A stretch of 64,000 nt of DNA from Dactylorhiza incarnata. Taxonomy: Eukaryota; Streptophyta; Magnoliopsida; Asparagales; Orchidaceae. The stretch lies in assembly GCA_033032865.1 (NCBI GenBank), contig JAWHQI010000004.1, positions 27,510,001 through 27,574,000 of the forward strand, in the 5' to 3' direction. The notes beneath the pieces are model-generated. The model saw only the letters and a list, made by a program, of their open reading frames with translations, had not been told where the DNA came from and searched no databases. Shown one piece after another: positions 32,405-43,808 of this stretch (positions are counted from its first letter, which is position 1; every line of letters starts with the position of its first letter). The position numbers and the translations under genes were made by a program.

Positions 32405-32415
32405 TGGTATCAGAG
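32405..32415 (+). other. Primer binding site of H
   Basis: TGGTATCAGAG lies two bases after the LTR end and complements initiator tRNA-Met. Confidence 0.9.
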
Positions 32416-32483
32416 AGAGGTTGGTCAAAAAAGGACTTAACAGTCTGACCAGATCCTAAAAGGTTTAGTCAAAACAAATCCAA

Positions 32484-35024
32484 ATGGCCTCCTCTGGATT
32501 GCAAAAGGAAATGAGGTCCATGTAGTTGCCCATATGCAACAAAGAGAATTTTGGCATATGGAAGCAAAGGATCAGGTTGTTTATGGAAGAATCTGATCCA
32601 AGGATCTTCATTACAGTTGAAGAAGGACCTTTCACCTTTCACACTGCATCCACTATTGATCCAACAAGAAGAGTGGCCAAACCATTCAAAGATCTGACCA
32701 AGGATGAACTTGAGTTGTTCACCATGGACAAGAGGGCCCAGAACATCATTGTCAATGCTATTGATGATTCCACCTTTCAAAACTTGGTACACTGCACTTC
32801 TGCCAAGGAAATGTGGGATACTCTGATAGTATATATGGAAGGGACAGCTAAAGTTAGGGATGACAGGAAGTCACTCCTAAATCAAGAGTATGAAGCCTTT
32901 AGGCAGCAGAGCCAGGAAAGCATATCCATGTGCTATGAGAGGTTCTTCATAATAGTCAATGAGCTGTGAACCTATGAGAGGGCTTTCACCAACTGTGAGC
33001 TGAATGACAAGTTCCTTAGATCTCTCACAAGAGACTGGGACACAAAGATATGTGCCATCAGGGAAGTGGCCAAGCTTTGTGAGACCCCAACTCACACTCT
33101 GTTTCGGAAGTTGCTTTCCTATGAGATGCAGCTGTCTGCAAGGAAGGAAGAAGACACCTCTTCAAAGGCAAAAGCAATGGAGAATTCTGTAGCTCTCAAA
33201 GCTGACAGCTCCAAGAGAAGCAAGGGGAGGATAGTGTCTCCTCCAAGGAGAAGAGCTGAACCTGAAGTCAGCACCTCAGCAGGCTCTTCCTCTGATGAAG
33301 AATTTGTTGCCTTCTCTAGGCAGTTCAAGAAGATGATGAAGAGGAAGCCATGGAGGAACATGCCCTCCTCATCATCACACTATAAAAAGAACAGCAGCAA
33401 ATCTGAAAGACTTCACCCAAAGGGTGACAGGTATGAATCAAAACCCAGTAAACATTCTACTAATAATATAATCTATTATAGCTGCAGCAAGACTGGACAT
33501 GTCATAGCTGACTGTCCAGTCAAAAGAAAGGATAGTGGTAAAACGAAGCATCATCACCACAAGGATAGGAAGGGAGAAAAGTCACTCCTAGCAAAGAAAG
33601 AAAGAAGCTGGAGTGAGTTTGATCCTTCAACATCAGGTTCAGACAATGAAGAAGAAGCCAACATTGGGCTATATGCAGCAGAAGAGGATGAAGACAATCT
33701 AGCGGCAAAGGTTGGAATCAGGACCCCTCTATCACACTCAGATAGTGATGAAGAGGAGGATGAAGAAGACACTATTCAGCTTGGCCTTATGGCCTTCACT
33801 GATGAGGAAGGGAGTCAGAATGCTTCTGATAAGGTTAAGGTACTATCTCATTGCATTTCATTTTCTGATTGTGAGACTAGTCCAGAATCTGTTGCACCCT
33901 CATCAATTGATGGAAGGGGCATGGTTGCTGAGGAAGAACTCAATCAATTGATTTATAAATATGGTGTTCTTTTGGAGACTTTGAAGAAGAGCAAGAAGCT
34001 TGCCAAGAGGCAAGCCCAGGAAATTGTTGGTCTCAAAGTGACTAAGGATGTCAACACTGAACCCACCACCCTTGTGGCTCAGATGAGAAGACAAATTAGT
34101 CATTTACAGGGGTTAACTATTGTGCAATTAAGCACTATTTCCTTGAAGAACAAGGTCATCAAGGTCCTTGAGAAAAAGCTTGAGAAGGAGAAGAGCCTGG
34201 TTGCTCAATTCTCCAAGCCCAGATCTGTGCTTCCTATCATTGACACCTTCTCTACTCAAACCAATAGGAGAGGACTAGGATTCAAGAAAATGGAAGTAGG
34301 AGAAGGGAGTGGAGTTAAGAGCAAGGAGAAGGCTAAGCCTCAACCCACCTTTCGAAAGGTGATATTTCCCTCCAACAGGTATGACCATGAAAGTATTTAT
34401 GGTCACTGGAAGAATGAGAGGTGCTATAGGAAGGAAAATGCTCCTTCATATAGTGGTAGAAAGGGAATGGGATTGAGTGCCATGAAGGCTCCCCATGAGG
34501 AAATTCAAATGGCCCAACATGGACCATTTATTTTTGGTACTTTAGCCACTTCATTCAAGAATGAGAAGGCAAGCCCTTCTAAGGTTGGATCTGTCAAGAA
34601 CATGACTGATGCCAATTCTGTAAACAAGTTTGAGTGCTCAGTGTTAGATGCCATCAAATATTGTATGGCTACCAAGTCATTGCAAGCTGATGCAATCAGG
34701 ACAAAGAGCATCAAGACAGCACACAGAATGACATTCAGTCAAATAATTGATGAGAGGAACAGGAAGAGTGCTGCTGTATCTATTCCTGGACATGAGGACT
34801 GTGCTGCACAATCCTCAAGAAATGCTCAGAAGAGAAGATACAACATTCATGAATGTTGGTGCTGTGGTAACGTGGGACACTTTGCCATAGATTGTTGGTA
34901 CAACCCCAATGTACCTAATGCAAAGAAGAGCCTTCTTGCAAAGGGAGCAGCTAGAGTTAGGTCATTTGATCATGCTAACAAGAACCTGGGACCCAAGTCA
35001 CCTTGGGTTCCTAAGGGATATTAA
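32484..35024 (+). pseudogene. gag: Long Copia gag of H with two nonsense codons
   Basis: The start is MASSGLQKEMRSM, about 70 bp after the PBS. One frame of 846 codons runs to 35024, broken by TAG near 32523 and TGA at 32967. Domains in order: UBN2-type Gag (32526-33120), basic linker, first zinc knuckle whose first cysteine is tyrosine (YYSCSKTGHVIADC, near 33480-33520), acidic serine-rich region, coiled coil (33930-34200), and a second intact knuckle CWCCGNVGHFAIDC (near 34855-34900), ending SPWVPKGY. The stretch from 33066 is open for 652 codons. It gives the reference for the broken gag of E. Confidence 0.88.
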
Positions 35025-35609
35025 ACTCTGTTTTGCAGGATTGTTCAAGTACCAGCCTCATACATAAGTGGTACTTGGACAGTGAGTGCCCATGGCACAA
35101 GAAAGGAAATAAGTTAACTTCATAAAGTCAACATTAGTAGAGGACTAAATCCTCAAGATGCAGATTTTGCAGGATGCAAAGAGGACAGGAAAAGCACAAG
35201 TGGCACCTGTCAATTCCTAGGGAGGAGGCCGGTCTCATGGAGCAGCAAAAAGCAAACCAGTGTGGCCATATCCATAGCTGAGTCAGAGTACATTGCAGTA
35301 GGTAGTTGCTGTGCTCAAATTCTATGGATCCAACATCAGTTGGAGGATTACAACATCAAGGTAAGACATTCTCCCCTGCTGTGTGACTCATCCAGTGCAA
35401 TTTCTATTGCTAAAAATCATGTTTCCCATAGCAGGACCAAGCACAAAGAAATTAGGTATTATTTTATTAGGGAGCATGTAGAGTGTGAAGATATCAAACT
35501 TGAATATGTCCCTACAGACAATCAAGTAGCTGATATCTTCACTAAGCCATTGGATGAGGCCAAGTTTAATGCTTTCAAGATAAAACTAGGGATGTTGAGT
35601 GTAGACTAG
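35025..35609 (+). pseudogene. pol: Protease stub fused to Copia RNase H
   Basis: After the gag stop, WYLDSECPWHKKGNK (near 35080) is the start of a Copia protease in which the active-site DSG has become DSE. About 60 bp later the sequence jumps to the RNase H region (EDRKSTSGTCQFLG, then ESEYIAVGSCCAQ, ADIFTKPLDEAKF), ending LGMLSVD at 35609. Integrase and reverse transcriptase are entirely missing. Either this copy arose by internal deletion or H is a member of a non-autonomous lineage of this form. Confidence 0.88.
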
Positions 35610-35990
35610 TACTCACATTGAGGGGGGAGCTAGAATGGGATGTTCAAGTTGAATAGGTTCAGCTATTACAGAAAATTGCTCTCCAATAAGGGGGGAGCAG
35701 ATTCGCTGCTCAGGTTGAGGGGGAGATGGCAAATGCCAAGAATGTATAGGTTGACCTATAAGTTGATCCAAAGGGATCTATAGATGTTGCCTCCCTATCC
35801 CTAATGGGATAAATAGTTGAAGAACCCAGAAAGGGGGAGAAAGGGCCAATGTTAAGTAAGAACCTTTGCTTAGGATATTAAAAAGACGGAGATAGGGCAT
35901 ATGATACACAGATCATTTTTGTGATATGGTTTTTGTTGTTAATGTACCTTAGCATTGGGGATGTTCTGCCTTCTTCAAATAGGGGGAGAT
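35610..35990 (+). promoter_or_regulatory. Polypurine tract cluster of H
   Basis: Purine tracts such as GAGGGGGGAG (35620), AAGGGGGGAG (35690), GAGGGGGAGA (35718), AAAGGGGGAG and finally AATAGGGGGAGAT (35978-35990) precede the 3' LTR. Clustered tracts mark Sireviruses. Confidence 0.8.
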
Positions 35991-37424
35991 TGTTGGGTAT
36001 ATTGCCCTCAATAGTACCTTGATTTGAAGAGGCATCACTCTTAATGCTAAGGACATATTGTATTTGATGAGCTATACTTGTGTAAGATATACAAGTGCAG
36101 GTGACTCAAAAGGAAGGGCCAAACATGCCCTTAGATGTGGAGAAATCATCTCCTATAAATGATGTAGTCTCAGCAGAACCGCTGAGATGAGGGGTCAAAA
36201 CTGCTGAGATGAGGAGCCGTCTCAGCATATCCGCTGAGAAGAAGGTGCCTCCGCTAATAAGTTCATTATACCCTGAGAATCAGCATGTTCGTCGAACGCT
36301 GAACGCCGTTCGTCGATCGCTGAGACGGGATTAAAGAAGGAGCCGCTGAGAAGACACACAAGGCAAGATCGTCGAACAATGAACGCCGTTCGACAAATGC
36401 TGAGACGAGGAGCCGTCTCAGCGGAGCCGCTGAGAAGACACACAAGGCAAGTTTGTCGAGCTCTGAGCTGGCAAGATCGTCGAACGCAGGGGACAGCTGG
36501 TTCGTCGAACGGAGAGTGTTTCACGTTCGTCGAGCGCAGTCCTCTACGGAAAAGTAGGGCGGCGGGACCTGCGGCTAGGACAAGTTGCAGAAAAGTTGTG
36601 TAGGGTCCACCAGCTTCTCCCATACTTCTCAGCAGATCAGCTAAGAGCCGTTGAAGATCAGAGATGTATAAAAGGAAGAGTTAGGGCACATTTGAAACTC
36701 TCGGGTAACGTGCAAAAGAGATCAACTGTTACATTGACGGCTGAAGCTCTCGTCTTCTTCCTCCTGCTCACTGAACACGAAGAAGAAAACAGAGAAAGAA
36801 AGTTAGCTCCTCTGCAAGAAGGAGCATGGTGATCTTCCATCAATCTGTAAAAGAGGAAGATCAAGTTAGTAGCTGGCATCGACATCTTCAGCTACAGGAA
36901 GCACAGACGGTGCAGGATCTACAAGAGAGTACCTCTACTGTAGAATATTTCTAAATCAATTTTCTCTAAGGCTTAACAGCCTGAGGTAGGACCAGGACGT
37001 GGTTTGAGAAGTAGGAGGAGGAGTCCTCTGAGTAGTAGGACCTGGGATAGGTCTGAGCTGTAGGATCTGGAGCAGATCTGAGGTAGGGCTTAACAGCCTG
37101 GGTTGTAGGACATTATTGTCTGAGCTGTAGGAGGTGTTATCCTCTGAGTTTGTAGGGCAGCTGTGCCTGAGGTAGGAGCTGGTGATAGCTCTGAGTTGTA
37201 GGGACTTGTGTCCTGAGGTAGGATCATTCTTGATCTGAGAAGTTCTGAGGAACTTATGTTGTAAGCTCTTTGAGCCGAGATTGGAGAAGTTGGCCCTGTC
37301 TAACACACTGTTAGAAGGGTGAAGAGGGAAAGTGGACTACCAACCACTATAAATTATTGTGTGCTTTCAGTGTTTGCTGATTTGCTTGAACTAACTCTGA
37401 AAACAGCTAAAGCTAATCTAGTAA
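35991..37424 (+). repeat. 3' LTR of H, 3' end missing
   Basis: The LTR begins TGTTGGGTATATTGCC. It has CTGAG and GTTCGTCGAACGC boxes (36165-36545), TATAAAAGG at 36667-36675 and a hairpin array at 36968-37290. It stops after GCTAATCTAGTAAAAG; about 80 bp, including the C run and the CA end, are missing compared with 32340-32402. Confidence 0.85.
36165..36675 (+). promoter_or_regulatory. CTGAG/GTCGAACG boxes and TATA of the H LTR
   Basis: Two box types alternate: CCGCTGAGA/TCTCAGC, and CGTCGAACG or CGTTCGTCGA. Near-duplicated blocks appear at 36335-36370 and 36425-36450 (GAGAAGACACACAAGGCAAG). TATAAAAGG lies at 36667. Open frames over this stretch on either strand reflect the repeats, not a gene. 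Confidence 0.7.
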
Positions 37425-38688
37425 AAGTTAAAAGTCCTGTGTTGCTACTTTATTTCTCCCTTGCTTATTCCTTTATGTCCTTGTGTTTGTGTGAGAACCC
37501 TGGACCTTTATGAATCATTGCGTAGTGCTTATTTCATGGTGACCCTATTCTTAGGGTGTTATTGGTGTTGATATTTCGGGTTACGACCCGTGCCTTATTA
37601 AATCTAAATTTAATTAATAAGAACCATTGTCTTTAGCCTTGCACGGTAGTCGTGTTTGGGGGACAGTGGGGGAAATGTTATAACCTTGCACAGTAGTCGT
37701 GTTTGGGTGGTTGGGTCTAGAGGCACCCCCACCCGATTTTGGGCTTTTGGGTTGGCAGAGGATAAAGGACCGCCACCCGTTTAATTGAGCTGATCAGTCT
37801 CTTTAATAAAATTTACAAGATAATTGGACTATGCTTGTTCCTCTTCTTGATATTGGTGCACTCGGTGCTTATTAGTTCCTTGTTTAGAACTTCTCTTTCG
37901 GTAAATCTGGCTTGGGTTGGTACCCCTTATGCCTTGCTTGTTTTTCTACTAGTTTTCTGCCACTTGCAATTCATTGATGAGGCGTTCTTTGTTTTATTGA
38001 ATGCCTCAGGTTCAGAGCCATAGCGGCTAGTGGTGTAGCCTGGATTTCAGAGTTTTTGTAGTTGTTCACCCCGCTTCTGCGAGGTTGCTGTCTTTAGTTT
38101 TCTTCTCGTGATCAGACATACTAGTTGGGCCAATGGGTTAGTGTCATGTTGTTGACGCCCATTGTGCCTTTTTATACTATATAGTTTATTTGCCAGTTGG
38201 ATGCCACGACTTTTAGATCTTGTGTATCTTACTCTCTGGGAATGATTTATGTTAGGTGCATTATAGTTATAAAATGGCTTTTCCTTCATCCTCATTGCAT
38301 TCTTTTTAACTAAAACCCTTATCTTTAAAATCGCCTAAAGATATTTTCTATACATACAATACCCCTAGCTATGTGCATATCATTTACTTTATGTCCTGTC
38401 ATTACATACATTTAGGACTTTAAGTGAACTAAATCAAGTACTTTCCGCTGCAATTATATATACTTTCTCGGTGGACTAGTTGATCCACGAACTGAAAGTC
38501 ACAGTTCTTACCTCAAACCCTAATAAATGATATCAAACGATGACCTATCATATAATCCTGTTTTGATTATTTAAGTATTAGGTTCCCGCCTGAACTTCTG
38601 TAGTTGTCTCTTGCATGACGTGGCATCATGACGTGTATTTTCTCTTACTCTGATATTCCTAAATTCGGAGAAAATGCGGGTTGTGACA
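37425..38688 (+). repeat. Gypsy LTR remnant related to C
   Basis: The sequence resembles the right half of the C LTR (GCCTCAGGTTCAG followed by GGCTAGTGGTG; TCTCTGGGAA). It has a two-copy repeat of about 60 bp (CCTTGCACGGTAGTCGTGTT at 37638 and again near 37685) and ends TTGTGACA at 38688 directly next to G pol. It is probably the 3' end of an LTR inserted in G. The 5' part was lost together with the H LTR end. Confidence 0.55.
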
Positions 38689-41600
38689 CCGACCATCCCG
38701 AAGGAGCCAGTAGTTTTGGCTAAGGACACCGCTATCCCAGTAGAGAGGAAGACGTTGAGTCTAGTTGGTAGGAAAGAGTTTGTGAAGGATCCGTTTCTTG
38801 ATGGAGTGATGTATGCACTAGTTCTATGAGTGCGAAACCTGATTCTAGTGTTTTGGATGATCTTCCCAGAGAGTTACGGGTACTACTGGAAGAGTATATG
38901 GACGTGTACCCGGAGGAGTTACCGCCATCAGTACCCCTGCTTAGGGATATACAGCATGCGATAGATCTGATCCCGGGCTCCTCTTTGCCCAACCAGCCCC
39001 ATTACCGACTTCATCCTGCCGCCCACAAGGAGTCACAGACCCAGATTAAGGACCTGTTGAGTAAGGGGTTCATTAGGACTAGCATGAGTCCATGTGCGGT
39101 GCTAGCCTTACTTGCCCCCAAGAAGGATGGTACTTGGCGGATGTGTGTTGATAGTCATGTTATCAACAAGATTACCATCAAGTATAAGTTCCTTATCCCG
39201 CGATTAGATGACCTCTTACATGTCTTATCTAGCGCCACCATTTTTTCGAAGTTAGACTTACGGAGTGGCTATTACTAGATTAGGATCCGTGAGGGAGACG
39301 AGTGGAAGACTATGTTTAAGTATAAGGATGGGTTGTACGAGTGGCTTGTGATGCCCTTTGGGCTATCCAATGCCCCTAGTACCTTTTCTCGGATGATGAC
39401 CCACGTCTTTCAGACGTTCATGGGGAAGTTTGTGGTCGTCTACTTTGACGATATATTGATTTATAGCACCACCACTGCTGAGAACATCTCCCACATGAGA
39501 GTGGTTCTTTCCACCCTGCGGAAGGAAACATTATTTCTTAATCTTAAGAAATGCACTTTTTATGCCTCTGAAGTGGAGTTCTTGGGCTACATTGTCGGAT
39601 CGGAGGGCATTAGAGTTGACCCAAGCAAGGTCCAACTCATTTAGGACTGGCCCGAGATGACCTCTTTATGAGAGGTGCGTAGTTTCCACAGGCTAGCCAC
39701 ATTTTACCGCCGTTTTATACGGGACTTCAGTAGCATCATGGCCCCCATTACTGATTGCATGAAGAAGGGAGAGTTCACCTGGACGAAATCCGCCACCCAT
39801 GCTTTTCAACGCATTAAGGAGCTTATGACTGAGGCACCTATTTTACGCCTACCTGACTTCGCCAAAGTCTCCGAGCTTACTTGTGACGCTTCTGGTGCGG
39901 GAATAAGAGGTGTTTTGAGTCAGGAAGGGCACCCTGTGAGTTACTTTAGCGAGAAACTATCTGGCGCTAAATTAAATTATTCAAACTACGACAGGGAGTT
40001 TTATGCGGTTGTGAGATGTTTGCACCATTGGAGGCACTATCTCCTCCCCAAGGAGTTTGTGATCCTCTCTGATCACGAAGCATTGCGGTTCATAAATGGC
40101 CAGCATAAAATTAGCCCGCGTCACGCTAAGTGGGTAGCTTTCCGACAAGGATATACGTTTAATCTTAAGCACCGTAAGGGAGCTGACAACCGAGTCGCTG
40201 ATGCTCTTAGTCGCCTTACCCTTTTACTTTCCACTATGGAGGTTAATGTTGTAGGATTCGAGCGCGTTAAGGATGAGTACGTTACCTGCCCAGATTTTCA
40301 GGAGTCATATTTATCCGCCCAGGATAATTCCCCCACGACTATATCTGCATTTGTCATTAAGGATGGATATCTATTCAGGCATATGAAGTTGTGTATTCCG
40401 CAGTCATCCTTACGTCTTCATATCATTTGGGAGCTGCATAGCGGAGGGTTGAGTGGCCATTTCGGTAGGGATAAGACCATTGCTCTCGTTGAAGAGAAAT
40501 TTTACTGGACTAAACTTAAAGCGATGGTTGGGAGGGTAGTCAGTAGTTGTCGTACATGTCAAGTCTCAAAAGGCACAAAAACTAATGTTGGGTTATACAC
40601 CCCTCTACCTATTCCTTCCATACCTTAGGAAGACGTGAGCATGGATTTCGTATTAGGCCTTCCCACCACCTTTCGTCGCCACGACTCTATCTTTGTAGTT
40701 GTGGATTGGTTCTCTAAAATGGCATACTTTATTCCGTGCACTAGGACAGACGATGCGTCTCACATTGCAAAATTGTATTTTAAAGATGTCGTTAGTCATC
40801 GTGGAGTGCCGAAGACAATTGTCTCTGATAGGGATGTGAAGTATACGAGTTATTTCTGGAAAACACTATGGATTTTAATGTGTAACAAATTATTGTTTTC
40901 CGCCGCCTATCACCCGCAAACCGATGGGTAGACGGAAGTGGGTAATCGGAGTTTGGGTAATCTTCTTAGATTTCTTGTGGGCGATCACAAAGGCACATGG
41001 GACCTACTTCTTCCCCATGCCCAATTGGCCTACAATAATTCGAAAAATAGGTCCACGGGTATGTCTCCAAATGAGATTGTTCACGGGTACAAAGCCTCTG
41101 TGCCGCTTGACTTGGTTCTGTTGCCCCCAACGTACAAAGCAAGTCAATTTGCACAATCCTTCACCCAACACATTCATGATCTACATGCACGTATACGAGC
41201 TACCTTGACTTCTCAATATGAGTCCTATCAAGCACACGCTAATCTACATAGGAGAGTGTCACACTTTAAAGTCGGCGATCTGGTTTTAGTCTGGTTAGTT
41301 CCCGAACGACTGCCATCTGGCACCGTTAAAAAGTTAGCACCAAAGCGCGCCGGCCCTTTTCGGATTATAAAGAAGCTAGGTGACAATGCTTTCATTTTGG
41401 ATTTGCCTGCGGATTTGGGTATCTCCCCTATTTTTAATGTCTCGGATTTGACATTGTTTGTTTCGCCTCCACAAGAGTTGAATTCTTTGTCGTCTTCTCC
41501 CTCCACTAAAATTTCTAATGGGTTGGGGAGTGGTAGTTCGGATGATCTCTCTCTTTCGGTCCACACAGGTATATCATCGGATGGTGAGTTACATTCTTTT

Positions 41601-41847
41601 ATTCCTACTGCTGACATGTTTCCCAAGTTTCCCAAGACATTTCTCACTCCAAATGCGATACTTGCTGCTGAGCAACTTGCTACTGTTGATGGTGATGCCT
41701 ATCGCTTCCTCATCCATTGGCGTGACCGCCCCCTTCAGACGACTCGTGGGTACTCGAGACGGAGCTTCGACGCTTGGACGGTGACCTTCTCCACCGCTAC
41801 CTCTCGGACCACGCATCAGAGATACGTGATTTTTAGCGGGGGAGGAT
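38689..41847 (+). pseudogene. pol: Chromovirus pol of G (RT, RNase H, integrase, chromodomain-like tail)
   Basis: The remnant starts between protease and RT (VYPEELPPSVPLL near 38905). RT shows KKDGTWRMCVD, KLDLRSGY and the catalytic YFDDILIY (near 39450). RNase H shows LTCDASGAGI and HRKGADNRVADALS. Integrase shows the zinc region (HSGGLSGHFGRDK, CRTCQ), [12 protein letters not shown], and HPQTDG followed by a stop. The GPF/Y module is followed by a chromodomain-like IHWRDRPL that runs out of frame near 41735. Stops occur at about 39277, 39642, 39669, 40626 and 40927. RNase H and integrase order (integrase last) is diagnostic of Gypsy. Confidence 0.9.
41831..41847 (+). promoter_or_regulatory. 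Polypurine tract of G
   Basis: TTTTAGCGGGGGAGGAT directly precedes the 3' LTR start TGATGTCG. It is the expected site for plus-strand priming. Confidence 0.75.
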
Positions 41848-42897
41848 TGATGTCGTGACCCCTCCACCACTGCTTGATGATGATCCGGATGCCGCGGCAC
41901 AACAATATAAAGATTTTAGGTGCCATGTTGACGCTAACGGAAGACGGCGTTACAACCTCCGCCCACGGCGTGCCAATCCCGCCTGAAGACCAAATTATCT
42001 AATTAATATGCGTTTTATTTTATATTTCTGAATATAAAATTATTACATGTTTAGGTAATAATTTTATATTCATTTGAGTATTATTTTTATTTATTTCCTG
42101 CATTTAAACATTTGGTGTGTTAATAGCCATCCGGAGTGATGAGATCTTCATCTCATTTATTGGATGGCTGGATTTGTTTGGTAACTCCTATACATAGGAG
42201 TGTTTTAATTTGATGAAAGAAGATTTGGAAAAAAAAGCATAACCTAATTCTCCCCTAGAGAATTTCGGCTGAAGGAGGCTCCCCTCTTGCCGCCGCCCCC
42301 TTGATGGTGTGAAGCCGTCATCTCGCCTCCACCATCCCTCTTCGGTGCGACTCTGGCATGGACTCCTTCGGTGCGACTCCAAGGAAGAAGGTTGCAACCT
42401 CCATTCGGTGTGATGCCGGTGGAACCGTGGAGAGAGTGATTCTCCCACATATCTTGTGCGACTATAGATCCGGGTTGGGTAAATTCTCCCCCATCTTTGT
42501 GATTTCTTTCTTTAGAGTTGTGCAGAACGAGCAACCGTTTTTTCTGCGATTTTTAAATACTCCGTTTGCAAATTTTAAATCGATTTCGTTGTTATCGAAT
42601 CTCTTTATTCCGGATCGGGTAGGTCCAATTTCCTTGAGCGGATCTTGGCCTATAGCATTGATTTTGCTCTCAAAAAGGATTGTCATCCTTAATGTTAATT
42701 TTGGGGAATAATCCGACCCTCTTCTGATCGTTATTTTAGAGTCAATCATTCCTCCCCTTCTGGTGAATGTGCTATGTTAGATGCGAAACATTTTGCGATG
42801 ATAGATGCTTGCGTAGGTGCGGTAGATCTAGGTGTGAAAGGCATAGTGAGGCATTTTGTTCGTGTAAAATCTCTAAGGTCTCGGAACCTCTACATCA
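41848..42897 (+). repeat. 3' LTR of G
   Basis: The LTR is 1050 bp, collinear with 30583-31631. Its first 139 bp remain open to TGA at 41984-41986 (PLLDDDP...NLRPRRANPA), in the frame that continues the chromodomain-like tail. Followed by the GCACT duplication at 42898-42902. Confidence 0.9.
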
Positions 42898-42902
42898 GCA
42901 CT

Positions 42903-43808
42903 GGGTCACCCACCATGGTGGCTCAAATGTGTAGAGAAATAAGCCATCTAAAGGGGGTAAGAATTGCTCAATTTAGCACCATCTCCCTAAAGAACAAGGT
43001 CATCAAGGACCTTGAGGTGAATCTTCTGAAAGAAAAGAGCTTAGTGGTTCAATTCTCCAAGCCAAAATCTATGCTTCCAATTATTGACACCTATTCTTCT
43101 CAAACTATTAGGAGAGGACTAGGGTTCAATAAAATGGAATTAGGAGAAGGGAGTGGAGAAAAGAGCAGGGACAAGGCTAAGCCTCATACCACCTTTCAAA
43201 AGGTATTATTTCCTTCTAGCAGGTATGATCATGACAGTATGTATGGTCACTGGAAGAATGGAAGCTCCTATAGGAAGGAGAACACTCTTTCCCATAGTGG
43301 AAGAAAGGGCATTGGAATGAGTGTTATGAAGGCTCCCCATGAATAAATTCAAATGGTCCAATCTGGACCATTTGTATTTGGTACTTCAATTCCTTCATTA
43401 AAGAATAAGGAAGCCAGCCCTTCCAAGTTCTATCCAGCAAAGAAATTGGTTGCTGCTAATTCTGTAGACAAATCCCGCTGCTCGGTTTCTGATGCCATCG
43501 AATCTTGTCTGGCTTCCAAGCCAAAGCAAGCTGATGTCATTAAGACAAAGGGTGCCTAGATTGTTCACAGGTTAACATTCAGCCAAATCATTGCTGAACT
43601 AAACATGAAAAATGTTGATGTCTCCCCTCCTGAACATAAGCACATTAATGCTCTCTCCTCAAGAAATGTTCAGAAGAAGAGATACAATATTCATGAATGT
43701 TGGTATTGTGGTAAGGTGGGATACTTTGCCATAGATTTTTGGCACAATACCAATGTGCCAAGTGCAAATAAGAGCCTTCCTACAAAGGGTGCAGCAGGTG
43801 TGAGACCT
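42903..43808 (+). pseudogene. gag: Gag of E, part 3
   Basis: The frame resumes after G (GSPTMVAQMCREISHLKG), giving a coiled coil, the conserved RYDHDSMYGHWKN segment and a second zinc knuckle in which H and C have become Y and F (CWYCGKVGYFAIDF, near 43700-43740). Stops lie at about 43343 and 43557. It ends near 43808, where the sequence switches to the inverted gag of I. The corresponding H gag has about 30 more codons before its stop. Confidence 0.85.

Larger units (their letters stand above)
31861..37424 (+). mobile_element. Pol-deleted Sirevirus-like Copia H
   Basis: H has a 5'-truncated 5' LTR, PBS, a long gag, a protease stub fused to RNase H, a polypurine cluster and a 3' LTR that lacks its last part. 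It is of the same family as E, inside which it now lies (E > G > H). Both outer ends are missing and no target duplication is seen, so the edges have been altered after insertion. Confidence 0.85.
30583..42897 (+). mobile_element. Chromovirus-type Gypsy element G with nested insertions
   Basis: The two LTRs (30583-31631 and 41848-42897) are almost the same length and sequence, and the element is flanked by a perfect GCACT duplication (30578-30582 and 42898-42902). The 5' leader and the RT-to-integrase part of pol remain. Gag, protease and the protease-RT junction are lost or replaced by Copia H and a Gypsy LTR remnant (31861-38688). The chromodomain-like tail and a frame running into the 3' LTR suggest the CRM group, which includes centromeric elements; this is an inference. 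Confidence 0.88.
18054..43808 (+). mobile_element. Sirevirus-like Copia element E, interrupted twice and truncated
   Basis: E comprises its 5' LTR, PBS and a gag split into three parts by F (20206-29818) and G (30583-42897). It has no pol or 3' LTR: at 43808/43809 it is joined to the inverted gag of I. Gag reading frames continue across both insertions once one copy of each target duplication is removed, which proves the order of events. The family is close to H. Confidence 0.88.

Noticed and set aside
36222..36623. Minus-strand Arg/Ser/Leu-rich frame of 133 codons, and a plus-strand frame over the same DNA
   Set aside because: They cover the CTGAG and GTCGAACG box cluster in the H LTR; the amino-acid pattern reflects the DNA repeats.
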